Below are positions 43,191 through 51,719 of a DNA stretch of 64,000 nt, piece after piece. The stretch is from positions 62,001-126,000 of the forward strand of contig JBGSHJ010000020.1 in assembly GCA_041752315.1 (NCBI GenBank). Direction: 5' to 3'. The first letter of the stretch is position 1; each line of letters starts with the position of its first letter. The notes beneath the pieces were generated by a model, which saw only the letters and a program-made list of their open reading frames with translations, had not been told where the DNA came from and did not search any database. The DNA comes from SYFY01 sp041752315. Its GTDB lineage: Bacteria; Pseudomonadota; Gammaproteobacteria; Pseudomonadales; Azotimanducaceae. The position numbers and the translations under genes are program-made.

Positions 43191-43658
43191 TTAGGTGCCT
43201 GCGCTTTGCGAGCCTTCCAGAAGTATCGCACGCAGTTCGATTGCATTGGCTGCCTTGCGCATGTGTGCCGTGACTGCTTCATCTGCGAATGCACGGGACA
43301 GGCTCGCAAGTACCTTCAAGTGTTCGTTTGCTTCGGATTCCGGCACGATGAGGGCAAACAGGAGATCGACGGATTTGCCATCCGGCGCATCGAACTCGAT
43401 GGGGGATTTCAGCCGCACAAAAACACCCGCAATACGGTTGAATGAGGTTCTGCAGTGGGGAATCGCGATGCCTTCTCCCAGGCCTGTACTGCCGAGTCTC
43501 TCGCGCGCCTGCAGTGCGCTGAACACTTCCCTGGCGTCAAGTTCGGGATGTTCATCGCAGAGCCGTTCACTGAGCCACTCAAGGGCCCTTTTCCGACTGT
43601 GGACCTCGACATCAACGGCCGTGCCTGCCGACGTCAGGATTTTGGCTAGATCAAACAC
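43191..43658 (-). CDS. ptsN: Nitrogen regulatory EIIA protein PtsN
   Basis: This 155-aa EIIA of the nitrogen PTS has the phosphorylation-site histidine in EGIAIPHCR (near residue 68), preceded by ERLGSTGLG. The middle is PIEFDAPDGKSVDLLFALIVPE. The GTG start at 43658 lies 9 bases after the hpf stop. It acts downstream of NPr and, in enterics, binds TrkA and KdpD. Confidence 0.94.
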   Translation of the reverse strand: MFDLAKILTSAGTAVDVEVHSRKRALEWLSERLCDEHPELDAREVFSALQARERLGSTGLGEGIAIPHCRTSFNRIAGVFVRLKSPIEFDAPDGKSVDLLFALIVPESEANEHLKVLASLSRAFADEAVTAHMRKAANAIELRAILLEGSQSAGT

Positions 43659-43667
43659 AGTACCGAA

Positions 43668-43970
43668 TTACCCCCGGTTATGATGCCGATTGACTGTCTT
43701 TTCCTTGTGTTTGATGAGCTGCCGGTCGAGTTTGTCCGCCAGCATGTCGATGGCGGCGTACAGATCTTCCATCTGCGCATCGGCAAACAACTCGCCACCG
43801 CTGACGTGCACGGTGGCCTCGGCCTTCTGAATCATTTTCTCGACAGTCAGTACGACATGCACGTTGGTAATGTGGTCTGAATGGCGTACCAATCGGTCCA
43901 TTTTCTCCGTGACGTAGTCACGCAGTGAATCGGTAACGTCGATGTGGTGGCCAGAAATGCTCAGCTGCAT
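43668..43970 (-). CDS. hpf: Short ribosome hibernation promoting factor HPF
   Basis: This 100-aa protein has the S30AE fold: QLSISGHHIDVTDSLRDYVTEKMDRL, HVVLTVEKMIQKAEATVHV and DLYAAIDMLADKLDRQLIKHKEK. The short form lacks the C-terminal dimerisation domain and works with RMF to form 100S ribosomes in stationary phase. It lies between rpoN and ptsN as is standard. Confidence 0.95.
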   Translation of the reverse strand: MQLSISGHHIDVTDSLRDYVTEKMDRLVRHSDHITNVHVVLTVEKMIQKAEATVHVSGGELFADAQMEDLYAAIDMLADKLDRQLIKHKEKTVNRHHNRG

Positions 43971-44004
43971 TGATCACTCCCTGGTAGAGGTTTGTCAGGC
44001 ATCA

Positions 44005-45474
44005 TCATGAAAGCCGTTTGCGTTCGTTGGAAGGTGGAATGCGGAGGGACTCCCGATACTTGGCGACGGTCCTGCGAGCCACTGTGATGTTCTGCCGGGC
44101 GAGCAGCGTTACCAACTGGCTGTCGCTCAGTGGTTTGCGCGGACTTTCTTCGGCCGTCAGCTTTCTTATCAGCGCCCGGATTGCCGTGCTCGACACCTCG
44201 CCCCCGGTGCTGCTGGCGACGTGGCTCGAAAAAAAGTACTTGAGTTCGAACACACCACGTGGAGTGTGCATGTACTTGCGGCTGGTTACCCGCGAGATCG
44301 TCGACTCATGCATATCGACCACCGCGGCAATGTCAGCCAGTACCAGTGGTTTCATGGCCTCCTCGCCGTAGTCAAAGAAGCCGCGCTGCATCTCGACGAT
44401 CTTGCTGGCAACCTTGAGGAGTGTATCGTGACGACTTTGCAGACTCTTGAGAAACCATCGTGCTTCCGTGAGGTGTTCGCGCAGGTAGGTCGCATCGGCG
44501 GCATTGACAGCACTTTTTGCGAGTTCGGCATACTGTTCGTTGAGCCGGATTTTTGGTAAGGCGTCGGAATTCAGTTCGACCACCCATCGGCTTCCGCGCT
44601 TGCTGGTTGCCTTGCGAACGACAACGTCCGGAATGACATATTCTTCGGGTTCGGTGGCGATCGTGGAGCCCGGTCGCGGATTCAGAGACTGAATCAGCGC
44701 AATCACGTCAGCAAGCTCTTTCTCAGGCAATTTCAGTTTTGAACACAACGCTGAAAAGTCGTGTGCGGCAAGCAGGTCCAGGTAATTGGCGACCAGTTCG
44801 AGTGCCGGGCCACGATGGGGGGTTTCTGCCGCCATGGCCAGCAGCTGAATCGTCAGGCACTCGCGCAAATCGCGTGCGCCAACACCAATCGGATCGAAGT
44901 GCTGGATGAGTTTCAGCACCGCAACCACTTCTTCGACGCCGACGTCCGGATTTTCATCGCGTACGGATTCAACGAGGTCATCAACACTGATGGTAAGCAT
45001 GCCGTCGTTGTCGATGGCGTCGATCAGCATGATGGCGATGCCGTGGTCGGTCGGCGAGAACGGCGTAAGATTCAGTTGCCACAGAAGGTAGTCGTTCAAC
45101 GTCTCCCGGTACGTGTTGCGATCTTCCATATCCCAGTTTTCGCTGGATCCTGCCGGGGATCCACTGCTGTCGAAAACATCTTCCCAGCGACTGTCGACGG
45201 GCAGGTCTTCGGGAATATCGGCTCGATCGCCGTCCAGCTGCATATCGTTGTCGATGTCAGCGGATTCAATCTGCTGTGCAGATTCTTCATGCTGCGCAGG
45301 TTCAGCTGCGGTACTTTCTGATTCTTCGTACTCGAGCAAAGGGTTTTCGGTCACCATGGACTGGATTTCCTGCTCCAGATCGATGGTGGACAGTTGCAGA
45401 AGTTTGATGGCCTGCTGCAACTGCGGGGTCATCGCAAGTTGCTGACCCATGCGAAGAGCGAGGGTCTGTTTCAC
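44005..45474 (-). CDS. rpoN: RNA polymerase sigma-54 factor
   Basis: This 489-aa protein has the N-terminal region I (LALRMGQQLAMTPQLQQAIKLLQLS), a short acidic region II (about 50-100), the core-binding domain (GVGARDLRECLTIQLL) and the C-terminal DNA-binding part. The RpoN box is ARRTVAKYRE near residue 470, with the preceding helix PLSDSQLVTLLARQNI. It needs enhancer-binding ATPases and serves nitrogen, motility and stress genes. Confidence 0.96.
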   Translation of the reverse strand: MKQTLALRMGQQLAMTPQLQQAIKLLQLSTIDLEQEIQSMVTENPLLEYEESESTAAEPAQHEESAQQIESADIDNDMQLDGDRADIPEDLPVDSRWEDVFDSSGSPAGSSENWDMEDRNTYRETLNDYLLWQLNLTPFSPTDHGIAIMLIDAIDNDGMLTISVDDLVESVRDENPDVGVEEVVAVLKLIQHFDPIGVGARDLRECLTIQLLAMAAETPHRGPALELVANYLDLLAAHDFSALCSKLKLPEKELADVIALIQSLNPRPGSTIATEPEEYVIPDVVVRKATSKRGSRWVVELNSDALPKIRLNEQYAELAKSAVNAADATYLREHLTEARWFLKSLQSRHDTLLKVASKIVEMQRGFFDYGEEAMKPLVLADIAAVVDMHESTISRVTSRKYMHTPRGVFELKYFFSSHVASSTGGEVSSTAIRALIRKLTAEESPRKPLSDSQLVTLLARQNITVARRTVAKYRESLRIPPSNERKRLS

Positions 45475-45520
45475 TGAAACTCAATCCTTCCGGGAGGTTG
45501 AGCTGGGAATATATCGATCA

Positions 45521-46246
45521 CTAAATGCTGAATCCTTCACCCAGGTAAACACTGCGTACGGTGGCGTTGTTCAGTATGGACTCAGGCGAGCCATCTGCAA
45601 TGATGTGGCCCTCATTGACGATGTAGGCACGGTCACAGATGTCGAGAGTGTCTCGCACGTTATGATCTGTGATGAGTACGCCGAGCCCACGTTCCGCCAG
45701 CCGCTTTATTTCCTTCTTGATCTCTGCCACGGAGATGGGATCAACCCCCGCAAATGGCTCGTCAAGCAGCATGAAGGCAGGTTGGGTGGCGAGTGCACGG
45801 GCGATCTCAAGCCGACGACGCTCACCTCCGGAAAGTTGTTCACCGCGCGATTTTCGTACGCCTTCCAGGTGGAACTCCTGAATCAGCTGTTCGCGCATCG
45901 CGATGCGTTGCTGCCGATTCAGATCACACCTCAGCTCCAGTACCGCGTGGATGTTGTTTTCGGTACTGAGCGTTCGGAAGACACTTGCCTCCTGCGGCAG
46001 GTAACCAATGCCGGCGCGAGCCCGTTTATGGACCGGTGCGCGGGTCAGGTCCTTGTCGTTGACAGTGATGCTTCCGGCATCCGGCCGAATCAGCCCGACG
46101 ATCATGTAGAAGCATGTGGTCTTGCCGGCACCATTCGGTCCGAGCAAACCAACGATTTCGCCGGTCTGCACCTGCAGGCTCACATCTTCCACGACGAGCC
46201 GTCGCCCGTAGCTCTTCTTGAGATTCGCAGCCTTCAGCACATTCAC
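45521..46246 (-). CDS. lptB: LPS export ABC transporter ATPase LptB
   Basis: This 241-aa ATPase powers extraction of LPS from the inner membrane with LptF and LptG. Walker A is GLLGPNGAGKTT, the signature is EQLSGGERRRLEIARAL, Walker B is FMLLDEPFAGVD, and the switch histidine is in VLITDHNVRDTL. GTG at 46246 overlaps the lptA stop. lptF and lptG are not in the window, as is usual. Confidence 0.96.
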   Translation of the reverse strand: MNVLKAANLKKSYGRRLVVEDVSLQVQTGEIVGLLGPNGAGKTTCFYMIVGLIRPDAGSITVNDKDLTRAPVHKRARAGIGYLPQEASVFRTLSTENNIHAVLELRCDLNRQQRIAMREQLIQEFHLEGVRKSRGEQLSGGERRRLEIARALATQPAFMLLDEPFAGVDPISVAEIKKEIKRLAERGLGVLITDHNVRDTLDICDRAYIVNEGHIIADGSPESILNNATVRSVYLGEGFSI

Positions 46247-46818
46247 TGGGCTGGCCTGACGGGTTGCAGAATCATGCGTACCGGTCTGGCATCGTCTGCG
46301 TGGGCATCCACTTTGCCGGCGACGATGTCATAACGAATGACATCGCCCTTGAGTTCACTGCCGCGCTGGAGGAGTTGTGCCTTTCCGCGCAGGTCGAGGG
46401 CTTCAGTCTGGGTGTGGTACACAATCTGCGAGGCATTGGCGTGCACGTGACCCTGGTCACCCTCGAGTTGTTGTTGGTAACGTGCGGGGGAGCCGGTTGC
46501 AATGATGCGAACCACCTGCTCCTTTTCGTATTCGACAACCATCGTGTCCGCAACCACACGCAGCGTGCCCTGGTCGATCCGGACATTGCCGTGATAGACC
46601 AGCGTCTGCGCGTTGCGATCCATCTCTGCGGATCGTCCGGTGATATGGATGGGCTTGTTGGCATCCTCCGACAATGAGAGCGCCGTGGGTGGGATCGACA
46701 ACAAACCTGCCAGCAAGACCAGAAGACCACCTGCACGACGGAAGGATGTCAACTTCGGCAATCGGAGGTCAGTACAAATCCTCCGCTGGCTCGACCTGGC
46801 GTGGGCTGGCTGATGCAT
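46243..46818 (-). CDS. lptA: Periplasmic LPS-bridge protein LptA
   Basis: This 191-aa protein has a hydrophobic export signal (about 28-50, GGLLVLLAGLLSIPPTALS) and an OstA beta-jellyroll (NKPIHITGRSAEMDRNAQTLVYHGNVRIDQGTLRVVADTMVV) related to the LptD N-domain. It forms the trans-periplasmic bridge between LptC and LptD. The first 25 residues are basic and may be excess; a later start cannot be excluded. Confidence 0.93.
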   Translation of the reverse strand: MHQPAHARSSQRRICTDLRLPKLTSFRRAGGLLVLLAGLLSIPPTALSLSEDANKPIHITGRSAEMDRNAQTLVYHGNVRIDQGTLRVVADTMVVEYEKEQVVRIIATGSPARYQQQLEGDQGHVHANASQIVYHTQTEALDLRGKAQLLQRGSELKGDVIRYDIVAGKVDAHADDARPVRMILQPVRPAQ

Positions 46819-46820
46819 GG

Positions 46821-47471
46821 TTACTTGCTTGATTTGAATTGTGTCGGCAGCACGATGCTGTGAACCGGTTGCTGGGCGTCCGAAGACAAGTGCAACTGTC
46901 CGGTCTTGAGGTCACCCTGCATGCTGGCGGCCTGGGTCCTGCCGACGTCGCTGTCGATCATAACACTGACCGGGGACTTCGCGAATTGACGGGCCGGAAA
47001 CAGGTCGATGGCAGCGGAGCGAATGACCAGTATCGGGCGGCCCGAAACCTTGTCCAGTTGGCGAAGTACAACGTCGTCACGCAGTAGAACGACGTTTTCC
47101 AGTTCACCGGCAGGATCGACAACGTCGCGAATCATCCCGGTTCTTGATTCGACGTTCCATGGCGCACCGCTGTCCGAGTGAACCAGCAACCTCGGTTCGG
47201 TCAACGCAGTTTCAGTGGTGGCTTCAAAACGGGACATCTGTTCTGCATGCAGGCGGTATTTCAACCTGCCGGACGGATCGAATTCCGTAATGGTTGCCCC
47301 GCCCAGCCGAAGATCAGGTTCATCTGAATTGTCCTGCTTGTCGTTCGTAGACTGTGGTTGCGGTGCAAGCGGATCGGATTGATCGGCCGGCAGGAAAAAA
47401 AAATAGCCAAGCGCCAGCAAGAGTCCAAAGGCCGCGGCGGCGATCAGGGCGCGAATCAGGGCCTGTGTCAT
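46821..47471 (-). CDS. lptC: LPS export protein LptC
   Basis: This 216-aa protein has a single N-terminal membrane helix (IRALIAAAAFGLLLALGYFFF) and a periplasmic jellyroll with GGATITEFDPSGRLKYRLHAEQMSRFEATTETALTEPRL. It passes LPS from LptB2FG to LptA. It ends 2 bases before lptA and starts 8 bases after kdsC. Confidence 0.92.
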   Translation of the reverse strand: MTQALIRALIAAAAFGLLLALGYFFFLPADQSDPLAPQPQSTNDKQDNSDEPDLRLGGATITEFDPSGRLKYRLHAEQMSRFEATTETALTEPRLLVHSDSGAPWNVESRTGMIRDVVDPAGELENVVLLRDDVVLRQLDKVSGRPILVIRSAAIDLFPARQFAKSPVSVMIDSDVGRTQAASMQGDLKTGQLHLSSDAQQPVHSIVLPTQFKSSK

Positions 47472-47479
47472 GGGTTAGG

Positions 47480-47992
47480 TCATCGGTAGGGCCAAAGCCC
47501 CTTTGCCCTCAGAACCAGCTCACAGAGTTCCCGTGCCACGCCACCTCCACCCCGTGTTGCCGTGACAAAATCGGCGCCCGCCCGGACCACCGGGTGGCCG
47601 TTTGGTACGCTGATGCCAATGGCACAATCAATGAAGACTGCGAGATCCGGGAGATCGTCACCAACATGGGCAGCCCGGTGCGCCGGTACACGCACCGCTG
47701 CAAGGAATTCTGCAAAGACCTCCGACTTCTTCATGACACCCTGATAAAGATGGTGGATACCGAGCTCTTGCGCGCGGCGAAGGACGATCGGCGACGATCG
47801 GCCGGTGATCCAGCCGACGGCAATTCCGGCCCCCAATAACATCTTGAAGGCCGTGCCATCCTGCACATTGAACGTCTTGAGCTCACGCCCATCGTCCAGA
47901 TAGGAGATGCCACCATCGGTAAGCACTCCGTCCACATCGAAGGTGATGGCGTCGAGGCTGCCAAAATCAGGTTGTTTGCGGTCTGTGGTCAC
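47480..47992 (-). CDS. kdsC: KDO-8-phosphate phosphatase KdsC
   Basis: This 170-aa C0-type HAD phosphatase hydrolyses KDO-8-phosphate to KDO for the LPS inner core. The motifs are TFDVDGVLTDGGISYL (nucleophile and acid/base), ITGRSS, KKSE and HVGDDLPDL. It heads the kdsC-lptCAB run. The isomerase gene kdsD, often just upstream, is absent; the upstream gap leads to the divergent mla operon. Confidence 0.95.
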   Translation of the reverse strand: MTTDRKQPDFGSLDAITFDVDGVLTDGGISYLDDGRELKTFNVQDGTAFKMLLGAGIAVGWITGRSSPIVLRRAQELGIHHLYQGVMKKSEVFAEFLAAVRVPAHRAAHVGDDLPDLAVFIDCAIGISVPNGHPVVRAGADFVTATRGGGGVARELCELVLRAKGLWPYR

Positions 47993-48073
47993 CGTTGCAC
48001 TCTAGACCGAAGCCTTCTGCAAGGAAATGGCAAGAAGATGTGATGAATCAGCACCGGAAGACAAAGGCGATGA

Positions 48074-48092
48074 CAAATGAAGTCGTCATTTG
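48074..48092. promoter_or_regulatory. 19-bp inverted repeat in the kdsC/mla gap
   Basis: CAAATGA and TCATTTG are perfect 7-base arms around AGTCG. It lies between the divergent kdsC and mlaF starts and could be an operator for either. No matching regulator is known to me. Confidence 0.3.
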
Positions 48093-48177
48093 CTTGTGAA
48101 ACCGGTCGCCTGCCTTGAAGATTGGCCGCATTCAAAAAGCCCGACGGCAGACGCTCAGGCGGCAGACTCCATAACGG

Positions 48178-48207
48178 GCGTTTGCCGAGCGTTTGCCGAG
48201 TGTTTGC
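48178..48207. repeat. 11-bp direct repeats just upstream of mlaF
   Basis: GCGTTTGCCGA occurs twice in tandem (48178-48199) and is followed by a partial third copy GTGTTTGC, ending 11 bases before the mlaF ATG. The repeats occupy the position expected for the mlaF ribosome-binding site, which is otherwise weak. Confidence 0.6.
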
Positions 48208-48218
48208 AAGGACCGTTC

Positions 48219-49025
48219 ATGCAGCAGGACTACATCATCGAGGTCGAAGACCTGTGTTTCACCCGTGGTGAAAAAGTGATCTTCGATCATCTCAACCTGA
48301 AGGTGCCGCGAGGCGCGATTTCGGCCGTGATGGGGCCCAGCGGTACCGGGAAGACCACCCTGTTGCGGGTTATTGGCGGCCAACTGCGACCGGACTCCGG
48401 CAAGGTGCTGCTCAATGGCAAGGATGTCTGCACCATGGGACGCGAAGAACTGTTCCGTGCGCGCAGGGATATCGGCATGTTGTTCCAGACCTCGGCACTG
48501 TTCACGGACATGAACGTCTTCGAAAACGTGGCGTTCCCGCTGCGGGTGCACACGAATCTTCCTGAAGACACCATTCGCGACCTGGTATTGATGAAACTCA
48601 ACGCGGTGGGTTTGCGTGGCGCCAGGGACCTCAGACCCAGTCAGTTGTCCGGAGGCATGTCCAGACGTGTGGCATTGGCACGGGCGACTGCGCTGGACCC
48701 TGATCTGATCATGTATGACGAACCATTCACGGGCCAGGACCCGATCTCGATGGGCGTGATTCTGACACTGATCCACGATCTCAACGAAGCCCTCGGCACG
48801 TCTACCCTGTTGGTCTCGCACGACATTCACGAGACCCTGAGCATTGCCGACTACCTGTTCGTGATCGCGGATGGCAAGGTCATTGGCGAAGGTACTCCGG
48901 ACCAGCTGAAGGCGAATGAATCCAGGCGAATCCACCAGTTCATGCACGGTGATCCGGATGGCCCGGTGCCATTCCATTATCCAGCCGATGATCTGCGGTT
49001 CGATCTGTTGAGCGAGGTCGAGTAA
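48219..49025 (+). CDS. mlaF: Phospholipid transport ATPase MlaF
   Basis: This 268-aa ABC ATPase drives retrograde phospholipid transport from outer to inner membrane. Walker A is GPSGTGKTTLL, the signature is QLSGGMSRRVALARA, Walker B is LIMYDEPFTGQDP, and the switch is LLVSHDI. I used ATG at 48219 (MQQDYIIEV); the in-frame extension to 48090 has no family similarity. The TAA shares one base with the mlaE ATG. Confidence 0.96.
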   Translation: MQQDYIIEVEDLCFTRGEKVIFDHLNLKVPRGAISAVMGPSGTGKTTLLRVIGGQLRPDSGKVLLNGKDVCTMGREELFRARRDIGMLFQTSALFTDMNVFENVAFPLRVHTNLPEDTIRDLVLMKLNAVGLRGARDLRPSQLSGGMSRRVALARATALDPDLIMYDEPFTGQDPISMGVILTLIHDLNEALGTSTLLVSHDIHETLSIADYLFVIADGKVIGEGTPDQLKANESRRIHQFMHGDPDGPVPFHYPADDLRFDLLSEVE

Positions 49026-49804
49026 TGATTTCGTTCCTGCGCCGTATCGGCAACCGCGTCCTGTTTCGTCTGGAAGGACTGGGACGCGCTACGATCATGT
49101 GGGGTTTGGCGATGGCCACACTGCCCAGGAAGGGTGACATGACCCTTCTGTTCAGGCAGATCTACTCGATCGGAGTGATGTCCATTGCCATCATCGTGTT
49201 GTCGGCTTTTGCCATCGGTGCGGTGATTTCGCTGCAGTTTTACACCCAGCTATCACGTTTTGGTGCCGAAGACGCGGTGGGCGCAGGTCTGGCCCTGGTC
49301 TTGCTTCGGGAGTTGGGTCCGGTGGTCACTGGCCTCTTGTTCGCAGGTCGCGCCGGGTCGGCAATCACGGCAGAAATCGGCCTGATGAAGACCACCGAGC
49401 AGTTGTCCATCATGGAAATGATGGGGGTTGATCCCTTGCGAAGGATTGTCGCGCCAAGGCTCTGGGGCGGCATCATCAGCATGCCCCTGCTGACGGCGAT
49501 CTTCAACGTGGTGGGTATCTACGGTGGTGTGGTCGTTGGCGTGTACTGGCTGGGCGCGGATGCTGGCGGGTTCTGGAGCGGGATGCAGGATGCCGTCGAT
49601 GTTCGGGAAGACATCGTCAAGGGGATGCTGAAAGCGGCGATCTTTGCGGTCGTGGTGACCTGGATCGCCGTTTTTCAAGGCTATGATTGCGAGCCAACGG
49701 CAGAGGGCATGGGTCGGGCGACGACCAGGACCGTCGTGACCTCGTCCGTGCTGATTCTCGCGCTGGACTTTTTCCTCACCCTTTCAATGTATGGAGATTT
49801 CTGA
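49025..49804 (+). CDS. mlaE: Phospholipid transport permease MlaE
   Basis: This 259-aa permease has about five membrane helices, the diagnostic MlaE motif ELGPVVTGLLFAGRAGSAITAEIGLMKTTEQ and PRLWGGIISMPLLTAIFNVVGIYGG. It pairs with MlaF as MlaF2E2, with an MlaD hexamer on top. Spacing to mlaD is 2 bases. Confidence 0.96.
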   Translation: MISFLRRIGNRVLFRLEGLGRATIMWGLAMATLPRKGDMTLLFRQIYSIGVMSIAIIVLSAFAIGAVISLQFYTQLSRFGAEDAVGAGLALVLLRELGPVVTGLLFAGRAGSAITAEIGLMKTTEQLSIMEMMGVDPLRRIVAPRLWGGIISMPLLTAIFNVVGIYGGVVVGVYWLGADAGGFWSGMQDAVDVREDIVKGMLKAAIFAVVVTWIAVFQGYDCEPTAEGMGRATTRTVVTSSVLILALDFFLTLSMYGDF

Positions 49805-49806
49805 TC

Positions 49807-50265
49807 ATGCGCATGCGCACCCTGGAAATCAGCGTCGGGGCCTTCGTTCTGGCTGGCATGCTGGCCGTTCTTTTTCTGGTTATCCAGGTATCCGGCGTGA
49901 ACATGAATACTTCGGAGACCTCGTACGTGGTTTCTGCACGATTTGATGACGTTGCCGGATTGCGACCACGCGCCAAGGTGAGCATGGCTGGCGTGACCCT
50001 TGGCAGGGTGAAATCGATTGAAGTGGATACTGACTACGGCGAAGCCATTGTCAGGATCGAAATCGATGGTGAGCCTGGTTCGTTGACCACCGATACCAGT
50101 GCCAAGGTCCTCACCGAGGGAATCCTGGGGGCCCGTTACATTGGCTTGCTCCCGGGATCGGACGACACAAAACTCAAGGACGGTGGCGAAATCACAGAAA
50201 CCCAGGGTGCGATCGTGCTGGAGAACCTGATTGGTCAGTTCCTCACCACTCTGGGCAAGGATTGA
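49807..50265 (+). CDS. mlaD: MCE-domain substrate-binding protein MlaD
   Basis: This 152-aa protein has an N-terminal anchor (GAFVLAGMLAVLFLVIQVSG) and an MCE domain (SARFDDVAGLRPRAKVSMAGVTLGRVKSIEVD..AKVLTEGILGARYIGLLPGS). The hydrophobic C-terminal helix IVLENLIGQFL forms the central pore of the hexamer. It is followed by an unusual 252-base gap before mlaC. Confidence 0.95.
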   Translation: MRMRTLEISVGAFVLAGMLAVLFLVIQVSGVNMNTSETSYVVSARFDDVAGLRPRAKVSMAGVTLGRVKSIEVDTDYGEAIVRIEIDGEPGSLTTDTSAKVLTEGILGARYIGLLPGSDDTKLKDGGEITETQGAIVLENLIGQFLTTLGKD

Positions 50266-50343
50266 GGTCCCCCGGGATGGCGGCGGTTTGATAGGTCATC
50301 GGAGAGGAATGGCTGGCAGTTACCGAAAGTGACTGTAGAAAGT

Positions 50344-50387
50344 GTCGGAAAAACGTCGGAAAAACGTCGGAAAAGTGTCGGAAAAGA
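50344..50387. repeat. Four tandem 11-bp repeats between mlaD and mlaC
   Basis: Four contiguous 11-base units of GTCGGAAAAAC (units 1 and 2 identical; the last two bases change to GT and GA in units 3 and 4) lie in the 252-base mlaD-mlaC gap. In most gammaproteobacteria these two genes are almost adjacent. Confidence 0.85.
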
Positions 50388-50406
50388 AGAAGTCTGTAGA
50401 GGCGTT

Positions 50407-50437
50407 GCTGAAAAAGTGCTGAACGAACTTTTTCAGC
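50407..50437 (+). other. Perfect stem-loop between mlaD and mlaC
   Basis: GCTGAAAAAGT (50407-50417) and ACTTTTTCAGC (50427-50437) are perfect 11-base arms with a 9-base loop. The RNA hairpin would sit about 80 bases before the mlaC GTG. No T-run follows. It could attenuate or stabilise the mlaC-B segment. Confidence 0.5.
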
Positions 50438-50517
50438 ATCCTGTTACGATGGCCATGGCGTTCATTTCGGCAGCAGTCTGCCTGTGGACGCTCTTCGTCA
50501 GGAGTGGAGTAAAAAAC

Positions 50518-51195
50518 GTGCACAAGATCTTGATCAAATGTCTCATGCTGACCGGCCTCGTGTGGTCCGGCGTCGTGTTCGGCGCGGAAGCGGCGCCGGA
50601 GGCCGTTGTCCGCGAAACGTCTGACCGGGTGCTGGCACTCATTGAAGATGGCAAGGTCTACATCAAGGAGGATCCGGACCGATTTTACCGCGCCGTCCAC
50701 GATGTACTCGAACCGGTTGTCGCATTCGACGCTTTTGCCCGCGGTGTGATGGGACCTTTCTGGAAAGAAGCTACCGATGCCCAGAAAACGCGTTTTATCG
50801 AGACCTTCAAGTGGGGCCTGCTGCGCACGTATTCTGCAGCGTTGACCGAGTTCAGCGACGGTGAGGTCGTGGTCATCGAACCGGACAAGCCACCAAGAAC
50901 TCCTGATCGCCGGGATGTGAAGATGGAAATCCGGACCGACAAGGGTGACGTTTATCCGGTTGTCTACGCGATGGCGCTGGATCCGCAGTCGCGCTGGCGG
51001 GTGCGTAACCTTGTAGTCGGTGGTGTGAATATCGGGCTGACCTATCAGAACCAGTTCCGAAGCGCGATGCGGGATTCGAAGTACGCCGGCAGCATGGACA
51101 AGGTCATAGACAGCTGGGCGACCGTTGTCGAAACCGAAAAAGCCAAGGCGACCGATGCCGTCAAGCCTGCCAGTGACGGGACCGGGGCTGTCTGA
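50518..51195 (+). CDS. mlaC: Periplasmic phospholipid carrier MlaC
   Basis: This 225-aa soluble carrier shuttles phospholipid between MlaA-OmpC and the MlaFEDB complex. The GTG at 50518 gives a signal peptide (KILIKCLMLTGLVWSGVVFGAEA) and follows GGAG; the longer in-frame ORF from 50329 reads through the repeat region. Family features are FDAFARGVMGPFWKEATDAQKTRFIETFKWGLLRTYSAAL and DPQSRWRVRNLVVGGVNIGLTYQNQFRS. Confidence 0.92.
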   Translation: MHKILIKCLMLTGLVWSGVVFGAEAAPEAVVRETSDRVLALIEDGKVYIKEDPDRFYRAVHDVLEPVVAFDAFARGVMGPFWKEATDAQKTRFIETFKWGLLRTYSAALTEFSDGEVVVIEPDKPPRTPDRRDVKMEIRTDKGDVYPVVYAMALDPQSRWRVRNLVVGGVNIGLTYQNQFRSAMRDSKYAGSMDKVIDSWATVVETEKAKATDAVKPASDGTGAV

Positions 51196-51207
51196 GCGGG
51201 AACATCC

Positions 51208-51471
51208 ATGTTGACCGGAAGTATCAATTTCGAGAACTATCCACAAATGCGCCTGGTGGGTGACGAACTGGTCGATGGTGGCACCAGTCCTCTGCGCATC
51301 GATCTTGCCGGGCTCACGCACGCCAACAGTCTGACTGTTGGTGCGATGATCGCCTGGTATCGACGGGCGGCAAAACAGGACAAGACCATCCAGTTCGACA
51401 ACGTCTCCGAACCATTGCACAGGATCATCCAGGTCTCCGGCCTGGAGACCATCTTGCTGGGGGCGAATTGA
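51208..51471 (+). CDS. mlaB: STAS-domain protein MlaB
   Basis: This 87-aa single STAS domain (LRIDLAGLTHANSLTVGAMIAWYRRAAKQDKTIQFDNVSEPLHRIIQVSGLETILL) binds MlaF and is needed for its assembly and activity. The N-terminal strand is divergent but the position between mlaC and ibaG fits MlaB. Its stop shares bases with the ibaG start. Confidence 0.88.
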   Translation: MLTGSINFENYPQMRLVGDELVDGGTSPLRIDLAGLTHANSLTVGAMIAWYRRAAKQDKTIQFDNVSEPLHRIIQVSGLETILLGAN

Positions 51472-51719
51472 TGGAACTGCGTACCGCCATTGAAGTTTGC
51501 CTGCGCGATGGCCTGCCCGATGCCGAGGTGACGCTCGACCTGCAAGGCAACAAGGCCGTCGTGGAAGTTGTCAGTCCGGTGTTCAGCGGCAAATCCAGGG
51601 TCGAACGAAGCAAACTTGTGTACCAGTGTCTGGACAGCCTGATCAAGAGTGGCGCCTTGCACGCCGTGACGATCCGCGCGGCTGCCCCCGGAGAACGCGG
51701 ACCCGAAGTACGTGGATAA
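51471..51719 (+). CDS. ibaG: BolA-family protein IbaG
   Basis: This 82-aa BolA-like protein has the core VVSPVFSGKSRVERSKLVYQCL and SGALHAVTIRAAAPGE, which aligns with E. coli IbaG (YrbA). These proteins form [2Fe-2S] complexes with monothiol glutaredoxin. It overlaps the murA GTG by 8 bases, keeping the conserved mlaB-ibaG-murA order. Confidence 0.92.
   Translation: MELRTAIEVCLRDGLPDAEVTLDLQGNKAVVEVVSPVFSGKSRVERSKLVYQCLDSLIKSGALHAVTIRAAAPGERGPEVRG

Noticed and set aside
50329..50517. N-terminal extension of MlaC through the repeat region
   Set aside because: The extension is Lys/Arg-rich and repeat-derived; the GTG at 50518 gives a proper signal peptide.
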